Shown here: piece by piece, positions 33,642 to 43,265 of the stretch
How positions within the stretch are numbered: the stretch's first letter is position 1
Layout: every line of letters begins with the position of its first letter
Assembly: GCF_000772935.1 (NCBI RefSeq)
Contig: NZ_JPVR01000068.1
Location: 1 to 64,000, forward strand
Source of the DNA: Lysinibacillus boronitolerans JCM 21713 = 10a = NBRC 103108
GTDB taxonomy: Bacteria; Bacillota; Bacilli; Bacillales_A; Planococcaceae
Direction of reading: 5' to 3'
DNA: 64,000 nucleotides
Translations under genes and position numbers: made by a program
Notes under the pieces: generated by a model
Database searches by the model: none
The model's input: the letters and a program-made list of their open reading frames with translations, nothing else
Told to the model about the DNA's origin: nothing

Positions 33642-35276
33642 ATGAAACAATATAAAGAGCAGCCTTTATATGAAAGCTTACGTCAACATGCGAAGATTCA
33701 ACCGCACCAAGATGCCATTATTTATTATGGAAAGCGAATTTCATATAAAGAACTAGATGAATTATCTGATCGTTTTGCTGTATTTTTACAAAAGCAAGGT
33801 ATTACAAAAGGCGATAAAGTAGCCTTGTATATGCAAAATTGCCCACAATATATTATTTGCAGCCTTGGTATACAAAAGATTGGAGCAATTGAAGGTCCAT
33901 GTAGCCCGATGTTTAAAGAATGGGAGCTTGAATATGAAATAAAAGATTTAGGTGCTAAGGCTATTGTTACGCTCGATCATTTATACAGTGTAGTTCGAAA
34001 TATAAAAAATCAAACTGATTTAGAGCATATTATTGTTACGAATTACATTGATTTTTTACCGGAAAATCCAGTTCCTTCTTTTCCCGAACCAATTTTTAAG
34101 AAGGAACCAATTGAAAATACGCATGACTTAAATCACATTTTACAACAAGTGATCGATCAAGTGCCTATTGTAGATATTGATATGGCCAATGATATTTCAC
34201 TAATTGTATACACTTCGGGTTCAACTGGGTTACCTAAAGGTGCGATGCTTTCTTTTGGTAACGCTTTCTTTAAAACAAAAAATGTAGCTGAATGCTATGG
34301 TTTTAGAAATGAAGATATCCATTTAAGTATAATGCCAATGTGTCATATCGCTGGGAAATTATTTAGTGTAAATGTACCTCTATTTACAGGTGGTACTATT
34401 GTTGTTTTAACGCGTTACACTGCTGAAGCGTTAGTAGAAGTAATTGAAACATATAAAATTTCAGTCACATATACTGTGACACCAATGAATGTCGATGTAA
34501 TGAATTTACCGAATATTCAACAAGTTGATTTTTCAACGTTAAAAATCAATCAATGTACAAGCTTTGGTATCCCGTTAACCGAAGATATTATGCATGCGTG
34601 GACAACATTAACAAATTCAAAGATATTTGAAATTTCATATGGTTCGAGTGAAACACATACTGCCGATACACTCATGCCACTCGATGATATTGTTGTGGGC
34701 GGCCATGGCAAACCAATACCAGGTTCAGAGATTCGTATTGTTAATCCTGAGAATACCGATGAAGACATGGCATTAGGGCAGCTAGGGGAAATTCTAATTA
34801 AAAGCCCCGCTGTATTTAAAGGATATCTTAATAAACCAGAGGCGACAAAAACAGCGATTCAAAATGGTTGGTTGCATACAGGTGATATTGGATTTATGGA
34901 TGAACGTGGCCATCTATTTTTCCAAGGACGTAGAAAAGAGCTGATTAAATGCTCAGGTTATAGTGTATTTCCAGAAGATGTAGAGGTCATGCTCGTAAGA
35001 CACCCTGCGGTAAATGCTGCGGCAGTAATTGGTGTTCCAGATGCAAAAAGAGGTGAAACTGTAAAGGCCTTTATCGTATTGAAAAGTGAATATGTCGGGA
35101 CAATAACTGAAAAAGACATTATTGCATGGAGTAAAGAAAAAATGGCGAGTTATAAATACCCTCGTAGTATTGAGTTTAGAGAGGTATTACCTCAAACTGC
35201 AACTGGTAAACTACTTCGTAGAGTGTTAGTAGAAGAAGAGTTACAGCAACGAAAGGGGAGTAAAGTTAATGGCTAG
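33642..35276 (+). CDS. AMP-forming acyl-CoA ligase
   Basis: 544 residues from ATG 33642 behind AAGGAGGAG. It activates a carboxylic acid to its CoA thioester. ANL-superfamily motifs: YTSGSTGLPKGAMLSF (ATP loop), ISYGSSETHT, HTGDIGFMDERG, and RRKELIKCSGYSVFP with the C-terminal lysine region TATGKLLRR. Length fits medium/long-chain types. First gene of the plus-strand operon; its end overlaps the next gene by 8 bp. The acid may be imported by the GntP-type permease or made by the divergent dehydrogenases. Confidence 0.9.
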   Translation: MKQYKEQPLYESLRQHAKIQPHQDAIIYYGKRISYKELDELSDRFAVFLQKQGITKGDKVALYMQNCPQYIICSLGIQKIGAIEGPCSPMFKEWELEYEIKDLGAKAIVTLDHLYSVVRNIKNQTDLEHIIVTNYIDFLPENPVPSFPEPIFKKEPIENTHDLNHILQQVIDQVPIVDIDMANDISLIVYTSGSTGLPKGAMLSFGNAFFKTKNVAECYGFRNEDIHLSIMPMCHIAGKLFSVNVPLFTGGTIVVLTRYTAEALVEVIETYKISVTYTVTPMNVDVMNLPNIQQVDFSTLKINQCTSFGIPLTEDIMHAWTTLTNSKIFEISYGSSETHTADTLMPLDDIVVGGHGKPIPGSEIRIVNPENTDEDMALGQLGEILIKSPAVFKGYLNKPEATKTAIQNGWLHTGDIGFMDERGHLFFQGRRKELIKCSGYSVFPEDVEVMLVRHPAVNAAAVIGVPDAKRGETVKAFIVLKSEYVGTITEKDIIAWSKEKMASYKYPRSIEFREVLPQTATGKLLRRVLVEEELQQRKGSKVNG

Positions 35277-36072
35277 TACACTTCATTTAGTAGATGTGAA
35301 CATAGAAAATAACATAGCGATTGTTCAAATCAATAATCCACCATTAAATGTCCTAGGAAAAAAGGTTGTACAAGATTTATTAAAGGTTTTTCAGGAAATT
35401 GAAAAAAATCACAATGTACGAGTGGTTATTTTAACAAGTGCTGGACAAAAGGCATTTATGGCGGGTGCTGATATTAAAGAGTTTCCCATGTGGTTGGGAG
35501 ATAAAGATATGAAAAGACATGTCACCGCAAATCATGAATTGTATCAGTATATTGATGGATTTTCTAAGCCGACAATTGCTGTCTTAAATGGCCTGACATT
35601 AGGTGGCGGATGTGAGCTGGCGTTATGTTGTGATTTTAGAATTGCTGAACAACACGCTAAAATTGGTCTTCCAGAAATTAATTTAGGTATTTTCCCAGGA
35701 GGAGGAGGGACACAAAGATTACCAAGACTTATTGGCATGTCTAAAACAAAGGAACTCATATTTTTTGGGGACAATGTAAGTGCTCAAGCTGCTTTCACAA
35801 TTGGATTAGTAAATAAGGTAACGCCTTCAGGGGAAGGGCTAGAATGTGCATTGGAATGGGCAAATCAATTGGTTACTAAATCTATGTATTCACTTAGCAA
35901 AGTAAAAGAAGCTCTTATGTATGGTGCTGACCATACCCTTGAGGAGGGCATTCAACGAGAAACGGAATTATTCTATGATGTCTTTCAACATCCAGATGCC
36001 TTTGAGGGAATTGAAGCATTTATAGAAAAAAGAGAGCCTATTTTTAATAAAAACAAGAAATTCCAAGAATAG
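35269..36072 (+). CDS. Enoyl-CoA hydratase/isomerase
   Basis: 267 residues, crotonase family. Oxyanion-hole segments KAFMAGADIKEF and LGGGCELALCCDFRIA, and the two catalytic glutamates in GCELAL and GLPEINLGIFPGGGGTQRL are present, so it should hydrate 2-enoyl-CoA. Overlaps the ligase gene by 8 bp (translational coupling). It supplies the 3-hydroxyacyl-CoA for the dehydrogenase at 39099. Confidence 0.9.
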   Translation: MASTLHLVDVNIENNIAIVQINNPPLNVLGKKVVQDLLKVFQEIEKNHNVRVVILTSAGQKAFMAGADIKEFPMWLGDKDMKRHVTANHELYQYIDGFSKPTIAVLNGLTLGGGCELALCCDFRIAEQHAKIGLPEINLGIFPGGGGTQRLPRLIGMSKTKELIFFGDNVSAQAAFTIGLVNKVTPSGEGLECALEWANQLVTKSMYSLSKVKEALMYGADHTLEEGIQRETELFYDVFQHPDAFEGIEAFIEKREPIFNKNKKFQE

Positions 36073-36111
36073 AACAAAAAATAAATAGGATAAAACAAAG
36101 GGAGGTTTCTT

Positions 36112-37410
36112 ATGGGCGTATTTATGTTAATGCTTGGCTTAGCCATTCTTATTTATATGACAGTTCGAGGAATTAACATTATTGTTAGTGCCATTATAGC
36201 TAGTGTGTTTGTAGCCATAACGTCTGGTCAAGATGTGGTTGAAGCTATGACAGGAACGTATATGAATGGTTTCACAGGATATTTTGCATCCTATTTCTTG
36301 CTATTTTTACTAGGTGCAGTTTTTGGTAAAGTGATGGGGGAAACGGGGGCTGCAGAATCTATTGCAACTTGGGTCATGAAGGTAATTGGACCAAAAGGCG
36401 CTGTCATGGCTGTAGTTTTAGCCTGTGCCATTATGACCTATGGTGGGGTGTCATTGTTTGTAGTTGGTTTTGCCGTGTATCCTTTGGCAGTTTCTTTGTT
36501 TAGAACAGCGGATTTGCCTAGACGGTTTATCCCTGCCGCTTTAGTATTTGGTTCTGTAACATTTACGATGTTTTTACCTGGATCACCTGAAATACAAAAT
36601 ATCATGCCAACGGAATTCTTTGGCACAACACCTTATTCTGGCTTTTGGATTGGGCTCATTGTTTCATTATTTAATTTTGCCTTAGGTTCTTTGTGGTTGC
36701 ATTTTGCTATCAGTCGTTCTGTTAAGAAGGGCGAAAGATTTGAGGTGATTCCTAGTGATGGAGAATTAAATGAAACAGAAAAAGAAAAATTACCAAGTAT
36801 CTTCTTAGCAATACTTCCAATTGTCGTAGTAGTTGCTGGGATGGTTACGTATTCACAAATGTTTCCTGCAACCTCTGCTGCTATCTTTGCTTTATTAGGG
36901 GCAATCGTTGTTGCTTGTCTCACAATGTTTAAATATATCACTGATTTTTGGCGTGTTTTAGAGCGAGGTGCCAATGATGCTATTTTAGCTGCATGTAATA
37001 CAAGTGCGGTCATTGCCTTTGGTAAAGTAGCGGCTTTAACATCAGGATTTACGCAAATTGTAGATACGGTGTTACAAATCCCAGGACCTCCATTATTGAG
37101 TCTAGCTATTTGTATTAATTTAATCGCAGGGTTAACAGGTTCGGCATCAGGCGGCTTAGGGATAGCTCTTCCGATCCTTTCACCTATTTATTTGAATATG
37201 GGGGTTGATCCTGGGGCACTACACCGTGTGTCTGTCATGGCCTCCGATGGTTTGGCATCACTTCCTCATAATGGGTATATTGTGACAACGATTAAAAATA
37301 TTTGTCATGATACCTTTAAACGAGCCTATTTACCAGTTGCTATGATGGCTGTTGTCCTGACTATGTGTGCTACTGCCCTTGCGATTATTTTATTTACATT
37401 ATTTACGTAG
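36112..37410 (+). CDS. GntP-family permease
   Basis: 432 residues with about 12 membrane helices. Opening VFMLMLGLAILIYMTVRG, then GAVFGKVMGETGAAESIA and the late NLIAGLTGSASGGLGIALP and SDGLASLPHNGYI, as in GntP/YxjC-type carriers of gluconate-like or short carboxylic acids. Set within a fatty-acyl-CoA operon, it most likely imports a carboxylate such as a hydroxy- or ketoacid. A GGGAGG site precedes the ATG. Confidence 0.82.
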   Translation: MGVFMLMLGLAILIYMTVRGINIIVSAIIASVFVAITSGQDVVEAMTGTYMNGFTGYFASYFLLFLLGAVFGKVMGETGAAESIATWVMKVIGPKGAVMAVVLACAIMTYGGVSLFVVGFAVYPLAVSLFRTADLPRRFIPAALVFGSVTFTMFLPGSPEIQNIMPTEFFGTTPYSGFWIGLIVSLFNFALGSLWLHFAISRSVKKGERFEVIPSDGELNETEKEKLPSIFLAILPIVVVVAGMVTYSQMFPATSAAIFALLGAIVVACLTMFKYITDFWRVLERGANDAILAACNTSAVIAFGKVAALTSGFTQIVDTVLQIPGPPLLSLAICINLIAGLTGSASGGLGIALPILSPIYLNMGVDPGALHRVSVMASDGLASLPHNGYIVTTIKNICHDTFKRAYLPVAMMAVVLTMCATALAIILFTLFT

Positions 37411-37484
37411 TGAATAAAGGGTATTAGGGATAGAAGGTTGAATAGAAATCCAAAGCAATCATTTAGATTAAGGGGAAGGTGCTT

Positions 37485-37877
37485 ATGTTTACAACTGTTA
37501 TTACACCGCGAGTATCTGAGACAGATGGGATGGGCCATATAAATAATACTGTTATACCGATTTGGTTTGAGGCAGGTCGAAAAGGCATTTTTGAAATATT
37601 TACACCTACATTAACCTTTGAAAATTGGAAGTGTATTGTCGTGAACTTAAATGTTGATTACATCAATGAAATTCATTTTGGTCATGACGTAACTATCCAT
37701 ACGTATATAAAAGAGATTAGAAATTCTAGCTACATTATTGAGGAAGAAATGTACCAAAATGGTCAATTGTGTAGTAAAGGAACAGCAACCTATGTGAATT
37801 TCAACAAACAAACTAGAAAATCAGAGCATATTCAAGAAGAACTACGACAACGATTGGAAAAGCATATGAAAGAATAA
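37485..37877 (+). CDS. Acyl-CoA thioesterase (hot-dog fold, 4HBT type)
   Basis: 130 residues; ATG 37485 follows GGGGAAGG. Hot-dog signature VSETDGMGHINNTVIPIWFE, given as DGMGHINNTVIPIWFE, with the usual catalytic acidic residue region, then VNLNVDYINEIHFGHDV. It hydrolyses CoA thioesters and in such operons often recovers free CoA. Lies between the permease and the thiolase, 7-17 bp from the latter. Confidence 0.82.
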   Translation: MFTTVITPRVSETDGMGHINNTVIPIWFEAGRKGIFEIFTPTLTFENWKCIVVNLNVDYINEIHFGHDVTIHTYIKEIRNSSYIIEEEMYQNGQLCSKGTATYVNFNKQTRKSEHIQEELRQRLEKHMKE

Positions 37878-37893
37878 ATAGGAAGTGAGTGGA

Positions 37894-39087
37894 TTGGATT
37901 TGGAGAAGGCATACATTGTGACAGCCTTACGTACAGCAGTGGGTAAATTTGGTGGCAGTTTAAAACATTTAAATTCCTCTGATTTGGCTGCTGTTACGAT
38001 AAAGGCGCTCATTGAAAATGTAAATATCCCCTTAGACAAAATTGATGAAATTATTATAGGAAATGTATATCAAGCAGGGGCAAAAGGAAATCCTGCTCGA
38101 CAAGCTGCGATAAAGGCAGGCCTTCCAAAATCGATACCTGCAATGACCATCAATAAACAATGTGCATCTGGTATGCGCTCTGTGTCATTAGCCTACCAAC
38201 AAATAAAGGCTGGTGAAGCTGAAATGATACTAGCAGGCGGTACAGAAAGCATGAGTAATGTTCCGCATATTTTATTGGGTGGTCGCAGCGGTAAAAAAAT
38301 GGGTTCAATTCAATTAGAGGATAGTTTATTATATGATGGCTTGCTCTGTGCAATGGAAGGTTATCATATGGGCATTACGGCAGAAAATTTAGCACAACAA
38401 TATAAGATTACAAGAGAAGAACAAGACCAGTTTTCAGTAAATAGCCAAAATAAAGCTATCAACGCTATTCAAAAAGGTATATTTGAAAATGAAATTGTTC
38501 CTATTGAAGTGGGTCCATTTAAATGGTTTAAAGAGGACGAACATCCACGTGAAACAACAGTGGAAGCTCTGAAAAATTTAAAACCTGCCTTTCTGAAAGA
38601 AGGAGGTACCGTAACAGCTGGAAATTCTTCTGGTTTGAATGATGGAGCTTCTATTTTATTAATCGTTTCGGAACGTGCATTAAAGAAATATGATTTGCGA
38701 CCACTCGCAGAAATTATTTCCGTAGCATCTGCAGGCGTAGAGCCTCGTGTGATGGGGATTGGCCCCGTACCTGCTACACAGAAAGCTTTAGAAAAGGCAA
38801 ATTTAACACTAGATGAAATCGATTTAATCGAGTTAAATGAAGCTTTTGCAGTACAAGCATTAGCAGTGATGAAAGAGCTAAAAATGAAGCCTGACATTGT
38901 GAATGTAAATGGCGGTGCTGTTGCATTAGGGCATCCTGTTGGTAGCTCAGGTTCCCGTATTATAGTTTCATTGGTTCATGAATTACAAAAACGAAATTTA
39001 TCATATGGACTGGCAACATTGTGTATTGGCGGTGGTCAAGGAGCCGCTATTATTGTAAAAAATATGCAGGATACTACGAAGGAATAG
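37894..39087 (+). CDS. Acetyl-CoA acetyltransferase (thiolase)
   Basis: 397 residues. TTG 37894 is preferred because GGAAG lies eight bases upstream; GTG 37885 overlaps that site. It has the thiolase catalytic set: INKQCASGMRSV (nucleophilic Cys), NGGAVALGHPVGSSGSRI (His) and CIGGGQGAA (second Cys). It either splits a 3-ketoacyl-CoA or condenses two acetyl-CoA. With the hydratase and dehydrogenase it completes a beta-oxidation spiral. The end lies 11 bp before the next gene. Confidence 0.9.
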   Translation: MDLEKAYIVTALRTAVGKFGGSLKHLNSSDLAAVTIKALIENVNIPLDKIDEIIIGNVYQAGAKGNPARQAAIKAGLPKSIPAMTINKQCASGMRSVSLAYQQIKAGEAEMILAGGTESMSNVPHILLGGRSGKKMGSIQLEDSLLYDGLLCAMEGYHMGITAENLAQQYKITREEQDQFSVNSQNKAINAIQKGIFENEIVPIEVGPFKWFKEDEHPRETTVEALKNLKPAFLKEGGTVTAGNSSGLNDGASILLIVSERALKKYDLRPLAEIISVASAGVEPRVMGIGPVPATQKALEKANLTLDEIDLIELNEAFAVQALAVMKELKMKPDIVNVNGGAVALGHPVGSSGSRIIVSLVHELQKRNLSYGLATLCIGGGQGAAIIVKNMQDTTKE

Positions 39088-39098
39088 GAGCTGAAAAT

Positions 39099-39941
39099 AT
39101 GGAGCGACAAGTAATGGTAGTTGGTGCAGGCTTGATGGGAAGTGGGATTGCTCAGGTATTTGCTTTATCTGGTTTTAAAGTACTTTTAACGGATCGAACG
39201 GAAGATGATTTGAACAGAGGAAGAAATTATATCACAAAGAGTATTCAATCCATGCTAAAAAAAGAGAAATATACAGTAGAAGATGAGAAGAGAATTCATG
39301 AGAATATTGACTACTCATCTGATATACAGCTTGGGAAAAATGTGGACTTAGTCATCGAAGCAGTGCCAGAGAAATTAGCAATAAAGCAAGAAGTTTTTAA
39401 AATGTTGGATACTATTGTTCAACCAAACGCTATTTTGGCAAGTAATACATCCTCACTATCTATAGCAGCCATTGGCTCTGTCACGAGAAGACCTGAGAAA
39501 GTGATTGGTTTACATTTTTTTAGTCCTGTACCGATTATGAGATTGCTAGAAATCGTTACTTCAATTGAAACATCTGAAGAAACATTGAATCGTGTACAAT
39601 TCTATGGAAAAGTAATTAATAAAGAATCGGTGATTGCGCAGGATTACCCAGGCTTTATTGTCAATCGTATTCTATTACCGATGATGAATGAAGCAGCATT
39701 TCTTGTTATGGAAGGTACTGCACCAGAGGAGGTAGATCGAGGGTTAATGCTTGGTGCCAATCATCCAATTGGGCCATTACGCCTAGCTGATCAGTGTGGT
39801 CTGGATACTACTTTATATGCGTTAGAAAGCTTGTATGAAGGATTTAGCGATTCTAAATATCGACCATGTCCATTATTAAAAAGAATGGTAGAGGCAGGAC
39901 ATTTAGGACGTAAATCAGGTAAAGGTTTTTATGATTATTAG
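39099..39941 (+). CDS. 3-hydroxyacyl-CoA (3-hydroxybutyryl-CoA) dehydrogenase
   Basis: 280 residues; ATG 39099 follows AGGAG. N-terminal NAD fold VVGAGLMGSGIAQVFALSG, then EAVPEKLAIKQEVF, ASNTSSLSI and the catalytic His in GLHFFSPVPIMRLLEIV. C-terminal domain GFIVNRILLPMMNEA and HPIGPLRLADQCGLD. The short length fits the PaaH/Hbd group acting on short-chain substrates. Works with the hydratase and thiolase in the same operon. Confidence 0.9.
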   Translation: MERQVMVVGAGLMGSGIAQVFALSGFKVLLTDRTEDDLNRGRNYITKSIQSMLKKEKYTVEDEKRIHENIDYSSDIQLGKNVDLVIEAVPEKLAIKQEVFKMLDTIVQPNAILASNTSSLSIAAIGSVTRRPEKVIGLHFFSPVPIMRLLEIVTSIETSEETLNRVQFYGKVINKESVIAQDYPGFIVNRILLPMMNEAAFLVMEGTAPEEVDRGLMLGANHPIGPLRLADQCGLDTTLYALESLYEGFSDSKYRPCPLLKRMVEAGHLGRKSGKGFYDY

Positions 39942-39965
39942 ACATAGAAAAGGAGGGATAGTCAA

Positions 39966-41081
39966 ATGCCAGAAAGACAAAATTATATCTCTAGAGCTGT
40001 GATTGAGAAAATACAGGCTAGTGCACAACAAATTGATGAGATGGAGAGTTTTCCGCATGAGAACTTTCGTTTATTAGCAGAGCAAGGCTTATTTGGTTTA
40101 CATATTTCAAAAAAATATGGTGGTTCGGAACAACCCTTTTATACAAATGCTAAAGTTGTAGAAGAAGTAGCGAATGTATGTGCCTCAACTTCTGTTTTAT
40201 TATGTACACAGGCATTAACAACTTGTTTACTAGAATTGGGAGGAAATGAGGATCAAAAATCCAATTATTTACGCGCATTAGCAGAAGGTAAGTATCCAGG
40301 GGCATTTTGTGTAACAGAGAAACAAGCAGGCTCAGATGTGTCAAATATTCAGACTCAGGCGGTATTTAATGATGACAGCTATGTTTTGACTGGAGAAAAA
40401 AGTTTTATTACAAATGCTGGAGAAGCGGGTGTTTATTTAGTATTAGCGCGAACTGGCTCACACCCTACTAAGGGTCTAAGTTTCTTTGTTGTAGAAGCTT
40501 GTGCACCAGGTTTAGAATTTGGTGAACATGTAGAAACACTTGGGGTTAGAGGTTCCAGTGTGGGCACCGTCATTTTGAATAAGGTGAGCGTGCCGAAAGA
40601 AAATATGCTTGGGATAGAAGGGTCTGGTTTCAAATTATTAATGAAGACCTTTAACAGAAGCAGGACATTGGTAGGCGCACAAGGAGTAGGGATAGCTAAA
40701 GGAGCTTTTCAAATAGCATTGAATTATTTAAAAGAACGAATTCAATTTGGCAAACCATTGAGTGAACAGCCAATAATCCAATGTATGTTAGCAGAACTAG
40801 GCACTAAAATAATTACTGCAGAACTTTTAGTAAAAGAGGCTGCAATGCACATTGATAAAGAGACGAGTGAGATAGAAAAATATGCATCGATGGCAAAATA
40901 CTATGCCACAGACATGGCTATGCAAGTTACGACAGATGCCGTACAGCTTTTGGGAGGGTATGGCTTTACCAAATTGTATCCGCTTGAGAGAATGATGCGT
41001 GATGCCAAAGTAACGCAAATTTATGATGGAACAAACCAAATTCAGCGTATCATTATTGCTAGACAATTATTAAAAGAGTAA
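39966..41081 (+). CDS. Acyl-CoA dehydrogenase
   Basis: 371 residues, FAD enzyme. Segments FCVTEKQAGSDVSNIQT, LTGEKSFITNAG, QFGKPLSEQPIIQ and QLLGGYGFTKLYPLERMMRDAK are conserved. At the usual catalytic base (YEGT in most short-chain family members) the sequence is YDGTNQIQR, with Asp 354 instead of Glu. It catalyses the first oxidation of the spiral. Last gene of the operon; a hairpin follows. Confidence 0.88.
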   Translation: MPERQNYISRAVIEKIQASAQQIDEMESFPHENFRLLAEQGLFGLHISKKYGGSEQPFYTNAKVVEEVANVCASTSVLLCTQALTTCLLELGGNEDQKSNYLRALAEGKYPGAFCVTEKQAGSDVSNIQTQAVFNDDSYVLTGEKSFITNAGEAGVYLVLARTGSHPTKGLSFFVVEACAPGLEFGEHVETLGVRGSSVGTVILNKVSVPKENMLGIEGSGFKLLMKTFNRSRTLVGAQGVGIAKGAFQIALNYLKERIQFGKPLSEQPIIQCMLAELGTKIITAELLVKEAAMHIDKETSEIEKYASMAKYYATDMAMQVTTDAVQLLGGYGFTKLYPLERMMRDAKVTQIYDGTNQIQRIIIARQLLKE

Positions 41082-41122
41082 GAGCCCAACCTTATCACAG
41101 AATTTCATCTATATAATATAGC

Positions 41123-41170
41123 AAAACCCCGAATAGGTCACTTTTATTCAAGTGTCCACTATTCGGGGTA
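41123..41170 (-). terminator. Terminator between convergent genes
   Basis: Arms CCCCGAATAG and CTATTCGGGG with a TTTT tail on the minus strand. It can end yqhQ and possibly the plus-strand catabolic operon. Confidence 0.7.
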
Positions 41171-41198
41171 AAATCAAGTTTAGATTGCTCAAGCTTTT

Positions 41199-42131
41199 TT
41201 AATCATGATTTAATGTCGCAGCAATTTCAGGTTGCTGCTCTACTTGGCGTAGCATATTAAAGGAAGCAATCGCTACTTCTACTTGATCGTCCTTTGGTTC
41301 ACGAGTTGTTAGTAATTGTAGCCATAAGCCTGGGTAGCCAAGGAAGCGTAGCACTGGAATATTACGACAAGCATTTGTTGCTTGTAAGACTTCAAATGAG
41401 ATACCCAAAACAACAGGAATTAATAGAATACGATCTAAAATACGAAGCCACAGTGGATCTGTAGGCACAAAGAAATATAAAAACATGCCGACGAACACTG
41501 TGAATAGAATGAAGCTACTGCCACAACGATAGTGGAGGCGGGATTGAGCTTGGACGTTTTTTACGGTAATGTCTAAGCCAGCCTCATAGCAATTAATCAC
41601 CTTATGCTCTGCACCATGGTACTGAAAAACTCGTTTAATGAGGGGCGTTAACGAGATAAAATATAAATAGGCTAGCAGTAATAATAGTTTAATACCGCTT
41701 TCCAGTAAAATTTGTCCCGTTTTTCCTTCAATCCATTTTGAGAAAAAATCAGCTATAAAAACAGGAATTAATGTAAAGGCAAATTTTCCAAATAAAAAGG
41801 AAAGAATACCTACTACAGCAACGCCCAGTATCATTTGAAGTTTAGAGCCTTCTTCTTTATGATCTTCCTCTTCCCCAGGTGTCACATCATAACGATCCCC
41901 AGCAAATTGCATGTGACGAGAACCTAAGCCAGCGGATTCAATTAGCGCGACAACGCCTCGTACAAATGGAATTTTTTTAAGCTTTTGTAACAAAGGTTTT
42001 TGTACTTTTTTGAAATGATAATAATCAATGGAATCATCGTTACGTCGAATGGCTGTAACAGTATGTTCCTTTCCTCCGAACATCACACCCTCTAATTGTG
42101 CTTGTCCCCCGTATACAGGTGAATTGCTCAA
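41199..42131 (-). CDS. yqhQ: DUF1385 membrane protein YqhQ
   Basis: 310 residues. TTG 42131 is preferred: a GAGTGGT site precedes it and SNSPVYGGQAQLEGVMFGG then aligns with the start of B. subtilis YqhQ (GGQAVIEGVMFGG). Further conserved: KKIPFVRGVVALIES, QYHGAEHKVINCYEAG, HYRCGSSFILF and the C-terminal LGYPGLWLQLLTT. About four membrane helices. Function unknown. It neighbours yqhR and aroQ as in Bacillus. Confidence 0.88.
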   Translation of the reverse strand: MSNSPVYGGQAQLEGVMFGGKEHTVTAIRRNDDSIDYYHFKKVQKPLLQKLKKIPFVRGVVALIESAGLGSRHMQFAGDRYDVTPGEEEDHKEEGSKLQMILGVAVVGILSFLFGKFAFTLIPVFIADFFSKWIEGKTGQILLESGIKLLLLLAYLYFISLTPLIKRVFQYHGAEHKVINCYEAGLDITVKNVQAQSRLHYRCGSSFILFTVFVGMFLYFFVPTDPLWLRILDRILLIPVVLGISFEVLQATNACRNIPVLRFLGYPGLWLQLLTTREPKDDQVEVAIASFNMLRQVEQQPEIAATLNHD

Positions 42132-42280
42132 GGCTAACACCACTCTCTTTATATATTTCAACTGTACCATTGTACTAAATTTAGTGAAAAACCTCTACCG
42201 TTACGCATAGTAAATTTTCTATATGGCTACACTAATCGTACATTTTAGGAAATGATTAGTATGCATAAAGGAGGTATATA

Positions 42281-42706
42281 GTGAAAGTAGCGACGATTAC
42301 AGCACTTGTCAACGCGCTTGTTTTAGCGCTGTGCTTAAAGGGTTTACATTATTTCCATCTCATTAAATGGCATCCGATAGGGTTTTATAAAAAATGGAAT
42401 TGGTTTGAAGAAAGCTCCAAATTATTTCAATGGACCTTTTTTATTTTTCTACTATTTATTATCGGCTTATTTTTATACATGACTATGCGCTATGTATATA
42501 TCATCCCGGCTGTCTTTTCTTCCCTTTTATTAGGTCTTTTGGTGACCATCACATTGGAGTGGATTGCTTTAGATTTGCCATTACAACTTACGTCTTTTAA
42601 AAAACTCTCGATTCCATTTATGGTGATCGTCATTTGTTTATTACGTTTCTTGCTGGAAACCGCCAATTTCCATCAGAGGGAACATACGGCACAAAAACAA
42701 AATTAA
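42281..42706 (+). CDS. yqhR: YqhR-like membrane protein
   Basis: 141 residues from GTG 42281 behind AGGAGG. Four predicted membrane helices and a conserved HPIGFYKKWNWFEES segment after the first. Position between yqhQ and aroQ and topology match B. subtilis YqhR. Function unknown. Confidence 0.75.
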   Translation: MKVATITALVNALVLALCLKGLHYFHLIKWHPIGFYKKWNWFEESSKLFQWTFFIFLLFIIGLFLYMTMRYVYIIPAVFSSLLLGLLVTITLEWIALDLPLQLTSFKKLSIPFMVIVICLLRFLLETANFHQREHTAQKQN

Positions 42707-42713
42707 AGGTACA

Positions 42714-42744
42714 AAATATCCCCTTCGTTTAAGGGGATATTTAT
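42714..42744 (+). terminator. Hairpin after yqhR
   Basis: Perfect arms AATATCCCC and GGGGATATT, but only a short T tract, so termination may be partial. Confidence 0.55.
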
Positions 42745-42828
42745 GGCACCACTAGTTGAAATTAGTTGCTGAATGCACGGTGTATGATAAAATAAATGGC
42801 AAGTACATAGAAAGAGGCGAATAGAAGC

Positions 42829-43263
42829 GTGAAGTTATTATGTTTGAATGGACCTAACTTAAATCGACTTGGTAAACGAGAGCCACATATTTATGGACAT
42901 GAAACATTGGATGATGTTCGCGAAAATGTTCAAAATCTTGCGGCTTCTTTAGGTGCTACAGTTGAATTTCGTCAATCCAATCATGAAGGGGTACTAATAG
43001 ATTGGGTGCATGAAGCAGAGGACGAAAAATATGATGGTATTATCTTTAATCCTGGTGCATATACCCATACAAGCATCGCGTTACATGATGCGATAGCAGG
43101 TATTTCTGTGCCGGTTATCGAAGTACATATTTCCAATATCCACAAACGTGAGGCTTTCCGACATCATTCCTATCTTGCTCCGGCCTGCCTTGGTCAAATT
43201 TGCGGACTAGGTACGAAAGGCTATGAACTGGCACTACGTACATTTATCGAGAGGGAGAATTGA
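42829..43263 (+). CDS. aroQ: Type II 3-dehydroquinate dehydratase
   Basis: 144 residues, the normal length. Step three of the shikimate pathway. Signature LNGPNLNRLGKREPHIYG at the start with the active-site Tyr, then RQSNHEG, NPGAYTHTSIALHDAI and VHISNIHKRE containing the catalytic His. GTG start. Its stop lies two bases before the yqhT start. Confidence 0.95.
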   Translation: MKLLCLNGPNLNRLGKREPHIYGHETLDDVRENVQNLAASLGATVEFRQSNHEGVLIDWVHEAEDEKYDGIIFNPGAYTHTSIALHDAIAGISVPVIEVHISNIHKREAFRHHSYLAPACLGQICGLGTKGYELALRTFIEREN

Positions 43264-43265
43264 TT

